Source of the DNA: Kitasatospora cinereorecta
GTDB lineage: Bacteria; Actinomycetota; Actinomycetes; Streptomycetales; Streptomycetaceae
Reading direction: 5' to 3'
DNA: 64,000 nt
NCBI RefSeq assembly: GCF_024172095.1
Contig: NZ_JAMZDX010000003.1
Location: 760,001-824,000, forward strand
A model generated the notes under the pieces. That model worked only from the letters and a program-made list of their open reading frames with translations. It was not told the DNA's origin and did not search any database. The translations under genes were made by a program, and so were the position numbers. Positions within the stretch are counted from its first letter, which is position 1. Each line of letters begins with the position of its first letter. Below, piece by piece: positions 11,785-18,621 of the stretch.

Positions 11785-13539
11785 ATGCAGTACGCAGCCG
11801 AGGACCGCCCGGACGGCACCGCCGCGGTCCTCCAGCCCGGCTTCCTGGCCTCGGTCTTCCGCGACCTCGGTGCCGAGCTGCCCGAGCACGCCCTGCCCGA
11901 GCAGGCCGCACGCGAGCAGGCCGTAGCTGCGGAGGTAGCGCCCGCGCCCGACGGCTCGGAGTCTCCGGCCGGGCAGGCTGGTCAGCCCGGGAGTCCGCCG
12001 GACGACGAGGTCGCCGCCCACGGCCGGGCCGCCGCGCTGACCCACCACCGCACCCTCACCGTCCGGGCCGAGCACGAGCACCTCGCCGACCTGCTGCGCC
12101 GGGCCGCCCTGCCGGTCTCCGCCATGGACTTCGAGAGCCAGCTGCGCCGCTACGAACCGCGCCTGTTCGCGGACGGTTCCGAAGGCGCGGCGGGCGCGGA
12201 GGACCCCGAGCCGGCCTGGGCCGACTTCGCGCCCGCCGAACCGGTCGACACCGACCCGGACCAGCCGCCCTCCCGCCGCCTGCTCGACTCCGGCTACCAG
12301 CGGGAGCTGGCCCAGGCCCGGCTGGGTCACCAGCGCGCCCTGCGTGAGTGGCGCACCCGCCGGGCGGAGGCCGCCGACAGCGGCACCCAGGTGGCCCGGG
12401 CCGCCCATGACGAGGCCGAACGGTCCCGGGCCCGGGCCGTCCAGGAGTACAACGAGTCGCTGGAGGAGTGCCGCCGCGCCTACCGGCTGGGCGAGCCGGC
12501 GGCCGTGGAGTCACTGCTGGAGCGGGCGCTGGCCGCCGCCGAGGGCTCCACCCAGGACCTCCCGGCCCCGTGCCGGGCACTGTTCCGCCCGCTCACCCGC
12601 ACCGCCGTCCTCGACCTCGACCTGCCGCCGCTGGACGTGGCCCCCTCGCTCGACGGCTACCGCCTGGTCGCCGACGGCCGGATCGAGCCGGTGCCCCGTG
12701 CCGCGGCCGATCGGGCCTCCGACTACCTCCGGCTGGCCGCCCGGCTCGCCCTGCGCGCGCTCCAGGCCGCCGACGCGGTCGACACCGACGAGGTGTTGTC
12801 CGGCGTGGTCCTCAACGGTTGGCTGCGCGTCCTGGGAGCCGAACCGCTCTGCCTGCTCAGCGTGGACGCCGACCGCGACGCCCTGGCCCGCACCCGCCTG
12901 GTGCTCACCGCTCCGGACACCGCCGCTGGCTCTGCCGGCCCTGCTGGCCCCGCCGACCGCACCGACCCGACCCCCCACGGCGAGGAGGACGGCACCGGCC
13001 ACGGCGTCTACGCCGACGCCGAGCAGGACGAGGCCCTGGTACGGCTGCGCGAACTCTCCGCCGTGGTCACCCCCGACCCGTACACCGGCGAGCCGGTGAC
13101 CCCGTGCGCCACCGTCGGGGCAGCGGTGCCCGCCACCGCAGAGCTGTCGCCCAACGAGTTCGCCCACCTGGTCCGCACCGTCCTGACGGCAGGCGGCCTG
13201 ACCGGCTGGAGCGTACGGCTGCGCGGCCCGGCCGGCCTGGTGGCCACCGCCGAGGGCGCGCGGGGCAGCGCGCTGCCCGGCCGTTGGGTGGTGTGGGCCT
13301 CGCGCGGGTCCGACGAGGTGGCCGCCGAGGAGGTGCGGACGCTGGCGGAGGCGGTCCGCGAGGAGGGTGCCGAGCGGGGGCTGCGGCTGACCACCGGCCG
13401 GTTCGCCGAGGAGGCGCTCGACCTGGCCGCCGCCGAGGGCTACCAGCGGATCCACCTGATCGACGGTCCCGGCCTGCGCGAGCTGGCGCAGACCCACCTC
13501 GGCCTCCCGCTGACCACCGCCGACCGAGCCGACGACTGA
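11785..13539 (+). CDS. Coiled-coil protein with degenerate Mrr-like nuclease domain
   Basis: A 584-aa protein resembling Streptomyces Mrr-family restriction endonucleases in layout: acidic N-terminal part, coiled coil (about 165-225), a middle domain (LDLDLPPLDVAPSLDGYRLV near 275), and a C-terminal domain from about 453. That domain opens like Mrr (LSPNEFAHLVRTVL) and closes with the family's tail (GLRLTTGRFAEEA, then IHLIDGPGLRELA). Active Mrr proteins have a Gly-Gly-Val-Asp turn followed by a Q-A-K-R strand. Here the turn reads GPAGLV and the strand reads WASR, with Ser506 at the Lys position. It therefore looks like a non-cutting relative, perhaps a DNA- or partner-binding subunit. ATG 11785 is chosen over an in-frame ATG at 11698 because AGGGGGAG precedes it. 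Same orientation as both flanking genes. Confidence 0.7.
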   Translation: MQYAAEDRPDGTAAVLQPGFLASVFRDLGAELPEHALPEQAAREQAVAAEVAPAPDGSESPAGQAGQPGSPPDDEVAAHGRAAALTHHRTLTVRAEHEHLADLLRRAALPVSAMDFESQLRRYEPRLFADGSEGAAGAEDPEPAWADFAPAEPVDTDPDQPPSRRLLDSGYQRELAQARLGHQRALREWRTRRAEAADSGTQVARAAHDEAERSRARAVQEYNESLEECRRAYRLGEPAAVESLLERALAAAEGSTQDLPAPCRALFRPLTRTAVLDLDLPPLDVAPSLDGYRLVADGRIEPVPRAAADRASDYLRLAARLALRALQAADAVDTDEVLSGVVLNGWLRVLGAEPLCLLSVDADRDALARTRLVLTAPDTAAGSAGPAGPADRTDPTPHGEEDGTGHGVYADAEQDEALVRLRELSAVVTPDPYTGEPVTPCATVGAAVPATAELSPNEFAHLVRTVLTAGGLTGWSVRLRGPAGLVATAEGARGSALPGRWVVWASRGSDEVAAEEVRTLAEAVREEGAERGLRLTTGRFAEEALDLAAAEGYQRIHLIDGPGLRELAQTHLGLPLTTADRADD

Positions 13540-13643
13540 GCAGCCGACCGAGCCGACAACTGCCGTGTCGACCGCGGCGTCAACCGCAGTGTCCACCGTG
13601 GTGTCGGCGGGCGACAGCGGGCACGGGCTGTCAGTCTGGGGCG

Positions 13644-14171
13644 GTGGGAATCGGATTCATGGACCGCTGGCGGGCCCGGCACCGTGCCGGGGCCGCGCCC
13701 GACGCCGCGGCGCCACCCACCGGCCCGAGCGGCCACGCGGAATCGACGGCCTGGACCGCGGATCCGCCCGAGGAACCGGCCGGGGATGCCGTTGCGGGCA
13801 CCGTCGCGGACCGGGAGCGGTCGATGGCCGAGCTGTTCGGCGAGTGCGGGCTGCTGCGCGAACTGGCCGAGGACGCCGGCGTGGCCCTCGACGACAGCGT
13901 CACCTCACTGACCGCGCTCGACCAGCTGCTCCCCGCGTGGCGGGACGATCCGCAGGTGTCGGAGTGGCTCGGCAACGACGCCGGCCTCTACCTGGGCACG
14001 GTGCTGCACCGCACCGTCCCCGGCGCCCACTGGCGGATCGGTGAGCAGGGCCGCCCGATGCTCGTCCTGCCCAGCGGGCGGGAGGTGGACGTCACCGTCC
14101 TCGGCCACGGCTGGGCCGACCAGGGCACCCCGCAGCTGGCTGCCGCCTACCTGGCCTCCACCGAGGTCTGA
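13644..14171 (+). CDS. DUF6278-family protein
   Basis: A 175-aa acidic, probably cytosolic protein. After a variable linker, the conserved core runs from about residue 60 to the end and contains LDQLLPAWRDDP, WLGNDAGLYLG and PSGREVDVTVLGHGWA, which I associate with DUF6278, a streptomycete family without known function. The GTG at 13644 gives an N-terminus (GIGFMDRWRARH) resembling the usual family start; the ATG at 13659 is the alternative. It lies 104 nt after the Mrr-like gene in the same direction, so it may belong to the same transcription unit or only be a neighbour. Confidence 0.7.
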   Translation: MGIGFMDRWRARHRAGAAPDAAAPPTGPSGHAESTAWTADPPEEPAGDAVAGTVADRERSMAELFGECGLLRELAEDAGVALDDSVTSLTALDQLLPAWRDDPQVSEWLGNDAGLYLGTVLHRTVPGAHWRIGEQGRPMLVLPSGREVDVTVLGHGWADQGTPQLAAAYLASTEV

Positions 14172-14442
14172 GTGTCCACCTCCCGGCCGTCCGACCCACC
14201 CCGTGTCCCGGGCATCCACCGGGCCGCATCCCGGTCGTCTCCGCCGCTGTCACCCTGACGGACCGTCCGCCGAGCGCGTCCGCCCCGCGGCCGGGAGGGT
14301 GGGGCGCAGGGCTTCGGCACTGCCGGCCCCGGGTCGGGCGACTGCGCCCGTGGGCAGCGGTTCGCGCGGCCGCCCGACCCCTCGGACCACCGCCGGACCG
14401 CCGCGCAGCCGTGGGGCCGGCGAGCCGTGTGGGGAGGCCGCT

Positions 14443-15189
14443 GTGACCGCCGTGCTGGTCGCCGCTGGCGCCTTCCTGATGACCCTGGTCGGCGGTTGGG
14501 TGGCGCACCGTACCGGCGACCGCCGCCACCTGGTGCTGGGCCTCGCGGCCGGTCTGATGCTCGGCGTGGTCGCCTTCGACCTGCTGCCCGAGGCGCTGGC
14601 GGCGGCCCCGGACGAGCTGCACGGTGTCCCGCAGGCGCTGCTGATGTTCGCGGCGGGCTTCCTGGTGATCCACGTGATCGAGCGGGCGGTGGCCATCCAC
14701 CGCGGCCACGAGGGCGAGTACGCCGCCCACACCCACCACCACCGGCCGCGCGAGCAGGGGATCGGGCTCACCGCGGCCGCCGCGCTGGTCGGGCACAGCG
14801 TGATGGACGGCTTCGCGATCGGCGCGGCGTTCCAGGCGGGCGGCACGGTCGGCACCGCGGTGGCGATCGCCGTGGTCTCGCACGACTTCGCGGACGGCTT
14901 CAACACCTACACCATCACCCGGCTGTACGGGAACAACCGGCGGCGAGCGCTGACCCTGCTGGCGGCCGACGCGCTGGCGCCGATCACCGGCGCGGCGATC
15001 ACCCTGCTCTTCACCATCCCGGAGCAGTTGCTCGGGCTCTACCTGGGCTTCTTCGCCGGATTCCTGCTCTACCTGGCCACCTCCGACATCCTGCCGGAGG
15101 CGCACAGCCCGCACCCCTCCCGGACCACACTGCTGTGCACCCTGCTCGGGGTGGCCTTCATGTGGCTGGTGATCGGCCTCGCCTCCTGA
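14443..15189 (+). CDS. ZIP-family metal transporter
   Basis: A 248-aa integral membrane protein with about eight hydrophobic helices, the usual size for ZIP transporters that import zinc or other divalent metals. The metal-site helices are visible: GHSVMDGFAIGAAF (about 121-134) and SHDFADGFNTYTITR (about 146-160). A histidine-rich loop (HTHHHRP, near 98) sits between helices 3 and 4, as in many ZIPs. GTG 14443 is preceded by GGGGAGG at good spacing. The 270 nt upstream hold no gene or clear hairpin. It converges on the marR-type gene, with no obvious terminator between them. Confidence 0.88.
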   Translation: MTAVLVAAGAFLMTLVGGWVAHRTGDRRHLVLGLAAGLMLGVVAFDLLPEALAAAPDELHGVPQALLMFAAGFLVIHVIERAVAIHRGHEGEYAAHTHHHRPREQGIGLTAAAALVGHSVMDGFAIGAAFQAGGTVGTAVAIAVVSHDFADGFNTYTITRLYGNNRRRALTLLAADALAPITGAAITLLFTIPEQLLGLYLGFFAGFLLYLATSDILPEAHSPHPSRTTLLCTLLGVAFMWLVIGLAS

Positions 15190-15360
15190 GGCCGGTCAGG
15201 CCGGTCGGGCCGACTCCGACCCGATCGGGGCGTTCACACTGGTCGTCGTCGTCGCGGCGGGCCGGGGCCTGTCCAACGTGCTCACCCGCCAGGGCCGGGG
15301 GAGCGGTTCAGGCCGGTACGGCCGGGGCAGCCGCGCTGCCGGCGATCGCAGGGATCGGAC

Positions 15361-15939
15361 CTACGGCGCTGCAACCCCGCCGGCCGCGGGCCGGTCGGAC
15401 GCTGCCGGGTCGGGCGTCGTCCGGTCCTGGTGGGCCACTGCCGGAGTCGCCGCCGTGGCTGCGGTAGCCGCACCGTCGGCGGACGCCTCGTACGCGGCCT
15501 CGGCCGCCCGCAGGGCGCGCAGCAGCGCGTCCTGCTCGGCGGGGCCGACCGGACCGAAGTACTCCTGCGCCACCTCGTGCCGGACCTGGCCGATCCGCTC
15601 CAGTGCGCCCCAGCCGTTCTCGGTCAGCACCAGCCGGACGGCGCGGCGGTCGGCCGGGTCGGGGGTGCGGGTGACCAGGCCGGCTTCCTCCAGGGCGTCC
15701 ACCACAGTGGTCGCCGACCGCGGCGCGATGTGCAGCCGCTCGGCGAGCTCGCTCAGCCGCATGGTCTCGCGGCCCTCGCAGCCCGGCGCGTGCGCCAGCG
15801 TGCGCAGGGCCCGGGCCTGGCCGGGGGTGATGCCGTACGGCTCCAGGCGTCGCATGGTCTGGCGCCGGATCCGCTTCATCGCCCGGGTGAGCGCGTCGGC
15901 CAGCTCCGCGGCGGTGTCGGCAGTCGGCGGGGTGGTCAT
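15361..15939 (-). CDS. MarR-family transcriptional regulator
   Basis: A 192-aa winged-helix regulator. The core (about 10-145) has the MarR pattern: ALTRAMKRIRRQTMRRLEPYGITPGQARALRTLA, the recognition region LSELAERLHIAPRSATTVVDALEEAGLV and the wing RTPDPADRRAVRLVLTENG. A Pro/Ala-rich tail follows. The ATG at 15939 is preferred: a TAACCT hexamer ends 6 nt before it and there is no Shine-Dalgarno sequence, so the mRNA may be leaderless. An in-frame GTG two codons upstream is the alternative. The phosphatase gene upstream runs the same way, 97 nt away. Ligand and targets are unknown. Confidence 0.9.
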   Translation of the reverse strand: MTTPPTADTAAELADALTRAMKRIRRQTMRRLEPYGITPGQARALRTLAHAPGCEGRETMRLSELAERLHIAPRSATTVVDALEEAGLVTRTPDPADRRAVRLVLTENGWGALERIGQVRHEVAQEYFGPVGPAEQDALLRALRAAEAAYEASADGAATAATAATPAVAHQDRTTPDPAASDRPAAGGVAAP

Positions 15940-16036
15940 GCGCACAGGTTAGCGCCGGGTCCGCCCCGCCCGGACGCGGCTTCCGCAGGCCGTACCACCG
16001 CCCGGGCCATGGGCCGCCGTGCGGCAGTCGCGGAGG

Positions 16037-16840
16037 TCAGTGGCTGCCGAAGCGGCGGAGGACGGCCGCGAGGGCCTGCAGCAGCAGACCGGCCAGGCAC
16101 CAGCTGGCCACGACGTCGAGGAACCAGTGGTAGTCGCTCCACACCAGGCCGGCGCCGACGCCGAGGCAGAGCGCAGCCGTACCGGCGATCAGCCGGCGGG
16201 CGACGCGGCGGCCGAAGGAGCGGGCGAGCAGCAGGGCGGCCGAGCCGTAGGCGATGGCGGAGGTGGCGGTGTGGCCGGACGGGTACCAGCCCCACTGGTC
16301 GGCGGCCAGCGGCAGGCCGTACGGGCCGGGGCGGGCGAAGTAGGCCTTGGCCGGTACCACCAGGAGCGGGATCAGGACGGCGGCGACTGCTGCCGTCGGC
16401 AGCGGCAGCCACCAGCGTTGCCGGCCCGCCCGCCGTTCCAGCCGGGCGGCGGCCCCGGCGCAGCCGAGCAGTACCGGAACGGCCGGAATCCCACCGCCCA
16501 GGTCGGACAGCGCCACCCCGAGGTGGTTGAGCGGGATGCTGAGCAGCGTGCGGCGCAGGTCGTGGACCGCCCCGCGGACGCCGGTGTCCACCCCGAGCAG
16601 CGGGCCGTCGACGGCCACCTGCCAGGAGATCAGGGCGAACAGCAACGCCAGTGCCATGGGCACGACATACGAAAGAAGCCGCCCCGGAGCAGGGGGGAGA
16701 GCTCCGGGGCGGCCCAGGTGATCGCCGTCCCGTGCGGTCCGGGGGGTGTGGGCCGGACGGTCGGTCGATCGGTCTGTGATTTCCTCAGCCCCGAGCGGGG
16801 CCGAGGACGGCGTCGCTAAGGGTTGCGGTTCGCTGTCCAT
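16037..16840 (-). CDS. PAP2-family membrane phosphatase
   Basis: A 267-aa membrane phosphatase of the type 2 phosphatidic acid phosphatase superfamily, acting on lipid phosphates such as undecaprenyl or phosphatidyl phosphates at the membrane. All three active-site motifs are present: KAYFARPGP (about 167-175), YPSGHTA (about 190-196) and the SDYHWFLD stretch (about 236-243) with the catalytic His and its Asp. About six hydrophobic helices follow an unusually long polar N-terminus (about 55 aa). The assigned ATG lacks a ribosome site and abuts a perfect palindrome, so a shorter form is possible. Lipid specificity cannot be read. Confidence 0.88.
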   Translation of the reverse strand: MDSEPQPLATPSSAPLGAEEITDRSTDRPAHTPRTARDGDHLGRPGALPPAPGRLLSYVVPMALALLFALISWQVAVDGPLLGVDTGVRGAVHDLRRTLLSIPLNHLGVALSDLGGGIPAVPVLLGCAGAAARLERRAGRQRWWLPLPTAAVAAVLIPLLVVPAKAYFARPGPYGLPLAADQWGWYPSGHTATSAIAYGSAALLLARSFGRRVARRLIAGTAALCLGVGAGLVWSDYHWFLDVVASWCLAGLLLQALAAVLRRFGSH

Positions 16841-16852
16841 CTGTCATGACAG
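16841..16852. promoter_or_regulatory. Palindrome abutting the PAP2 start codon
   Basis: CTGTCATGACAG is a perfect 12-bp palindrome directly next to the PAP2 ATG. A TTGACG hexamer lies just beyond it on the minus strand. The position, where a ribosome site would be expected, suggests an operator, with the neighbouring MarR regulator as one candidate ligand; the latter is a guess. Confidence 0.4.
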
Positions 16853-16960
16853 TACGTCAAAGCCAGTGCCGGGCAAGAGGGACTCCGGCCATCGTGCACA
16901 GCATCTTCACCACCCACCGGGCAACCTCCACGCCCGTCCACGAGTCTGCGCGGAAACGTC

Positions 16961-16992
16961 GAACGGCCGGCCCCCGAAGGGACCGGCCGTTC
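16961..16992 (-). terminator. Terminator hairpin after gabT
   Basis: GAACGGCCGG and CCGGCCGTTC form a 10-bp stem around a GC-rich loop, about 60 nt past the gabT stop codon on the minus strand. There is no clear T run. It separates gabT from the PAP2 promoter region. Confidence 0.55.
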
Positions 16993-17052
16993 GACTGCCG
17001 TTCGACTGAAGAGGCCGTCGGGGCCCTCGGGGGCCGTTCGACGAGCGGGCCG

Positions 17053-18393
17053 TCAGACGCCGGCGAAGGCGTTCTCGATGATGTCGAGGCCCTCGGTGAG
17101 CAGGTGCTCGGGCATCACCAGCGGCGGCAGGAAGCGCAGCACGTTGCCGTAGGTGCCGGCGGTCAGCACCACCAGGCCCTCGGCGTGGCAGGCCTTCGCC
17201 ACGGCGGCGGTCACCTCGGGGTTGGGCTCCTTGGTGCCCGGCTTGATCAGCTCGATCGCGATCATCGCGCCGCGGCCGCGGATCTCGCCGATCACCTCGA
17301 ACTTCTCCTGCATCGCGTGCAGGCGGGCCTTCATGACCTCGCCGATCCGCTGCGCCTTGGCGTTGAGGTCCAGCTCCTTCATGGTCTGGATCGAGCCCAG
17401 CGCGGCGGCGCAGGCCACCGGGTTGCCGCCGTACGTGCCGCCCAGGCCGCCCGCGTGCGCGGCGTCCATGATCTCGGCGCGACCGGTCACCGCGGCCAGC
17501 GGCAGACCGCCGGCGATGCCCTTGGCGGTGGTGATCAGGTCCGGGACGATGCCCTCGTCCTCGCACGCGAACCACTGGCCGGTCCGGCAGAAGCCGGTCT
17601 GGATCTCGTCCGCGACGAAGACGATGCCGTTGGCCTTCGCGTACTCGACGATGGCCGGCAGGAAGCCCTTGGCCGGCTCGATGAAGCCGCCCTCGCCCTG
17701 GATCGGCTCGATGATGATCGCCGCGACGTTGTCCGCGCCGATCTGCTTGTTGATCATGTCGATCGCCTGGGCCGCGGCCTCGGCCGCGCAGTTCTCCGAA
17801 CCGGTCAGCCAGCGGTACGGGTACGCCACCGGCACCCGATAGATCTCCGGCGCGAACGGACCGAAGCCCTGCTTGTACGGCATGTTCTTCGCGGTCAGAC
17901 CCATGGTCAGGTTGGTCCGGCCGTGGTAGCCGTGGTCGAACACCACGACCGCGGTGCGCTTGGTGTACGCGCGGGCGATCTTCACCGCGTTCTCGACCGC
18001 CTCGGCGCCCGAGTTGAACAGCGCGGTGCGCTTCTCGTGGTCACCCGGGGTGAGCGCGTTCAGCTCCTCGGCCACCGCCACGTACCCCTCATACGGGGTG
18101 ACCATGAAACAGGTGTGCGTGAAGGCGGCCAGCTGCTCGGACGCCTTGGCGACGACCGCCTCGGCGCTGTTGCCGACGTTGGTCACGGCGATGCCGGAAC
18201 CGAAGTCGATCAGGCTGTTGCCGTCCACGTCCTCCAGCACGCCGCCGTTGGCGCGCGCCACGTACACGGGCAGCGTGGTGCCGACACCGGCGGCCACCGC
18301 GCCGAGCTTGCGAGCCTGCAGCTCCTGCGACTTCGGGCCGGGGATCGCGGTGACCAGGCGGCGCTCCTGCGGGAGCGGCGTTGCAGCGCTCAT
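17053..18393 (-). CDS. gabT: 4-aminobutyrate aminotransferase
   Basis: A 446-aa class III PLP-dependent aminotransferase that moves the amino group of 4-aminobutyrate to 2-oxoglutarate, giving succinate semialdehyde and glutamate. Seen are the phosphate-binding region NSGAEAVENAVKIAR, HGYHGRTNLTMGLT, the Asp that contacts the PLP ring nitrogen in VADEIQTGFCRTG, and the Schiff-base lysine in TTAKGIAGGLPL. Length and motifs match GabT closely. GGAG lies 7 nt before the ATG. The divergent ATPase gene, the PucR regulator and an aldehyde dehydrogenase follow on the other strand. This resembles gab loci controlled by PucR-type regulators, as with GabR of Corynebacterium glutamicum, so induction by GABA is a reasonable inference. 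Confidence 0.93.
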   Translation of the reverse strand: MSAATPLPQERRLVTAIPGPKSQELQARKLGAVAAGVGTTLPVYVARANGGVLEDVDGNSLIDFGSGIAVTNVGNSAEAVVAKASEQLAAFTHTCFMVTPYEGYVAVAEELNALTPGDHEKRTALFNSGAEAVENAVKIARAYTKRTAVVVFDHGYHGRTNLTMGLTAKNMPYKQGFGPFAPEIYRVPVAYPYRWLTGSENCAAEAAAQAIDMINKQIGADNVAAIIIEPIQGEGGFIEPAKGFLPAIVEYAKANGIVFVADEIQTGFCRTGQWFACEDEGIVPDLITTAKGIAGGLPLAAVTGRAEIMDAAHAGGLGGTYGGNPVACAAALGSIQTMKELDLNAKAQRIGEVMKARLHAMQEKFEVIGEIRGRGAMIAIELIKPGTKEPNPEVTAAVAKACHAEGLVVLTAGTYGNVLRFLPPLVMPEHLLTEGLDIIENAFAGV

Positions 18394-18621
18394 GGTGTGT
18401 CTCCAAATCTCAAGGCGCGGTGTTCGCAGGCTACGGCGGGGCGGCACGGTCGGGCATGCGCCACTCGGTAGTGCTGGGCCGTCCGAATTGTCCTGCGCGG
18501 CCAGTGGCCGGAGATCGGCTTGCCCGCCCCTCCACTCCACTACATTGAGCGCGGGCGTGTCGCGGGGCAGGCGGCGCGGGTATGGCACTGCCGGTGGTGG
18601 GAGAGGGATCGGGGCCGGGAC

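Noticed and set aside
9783..12347. An 854-aa plus-strand frame across the cassette
   Set aside because: Its composition (Arg/Pro/Gly-rich) is typical of an out-of-frame shadow; the other frame gives ordered domains and a ribosome site.
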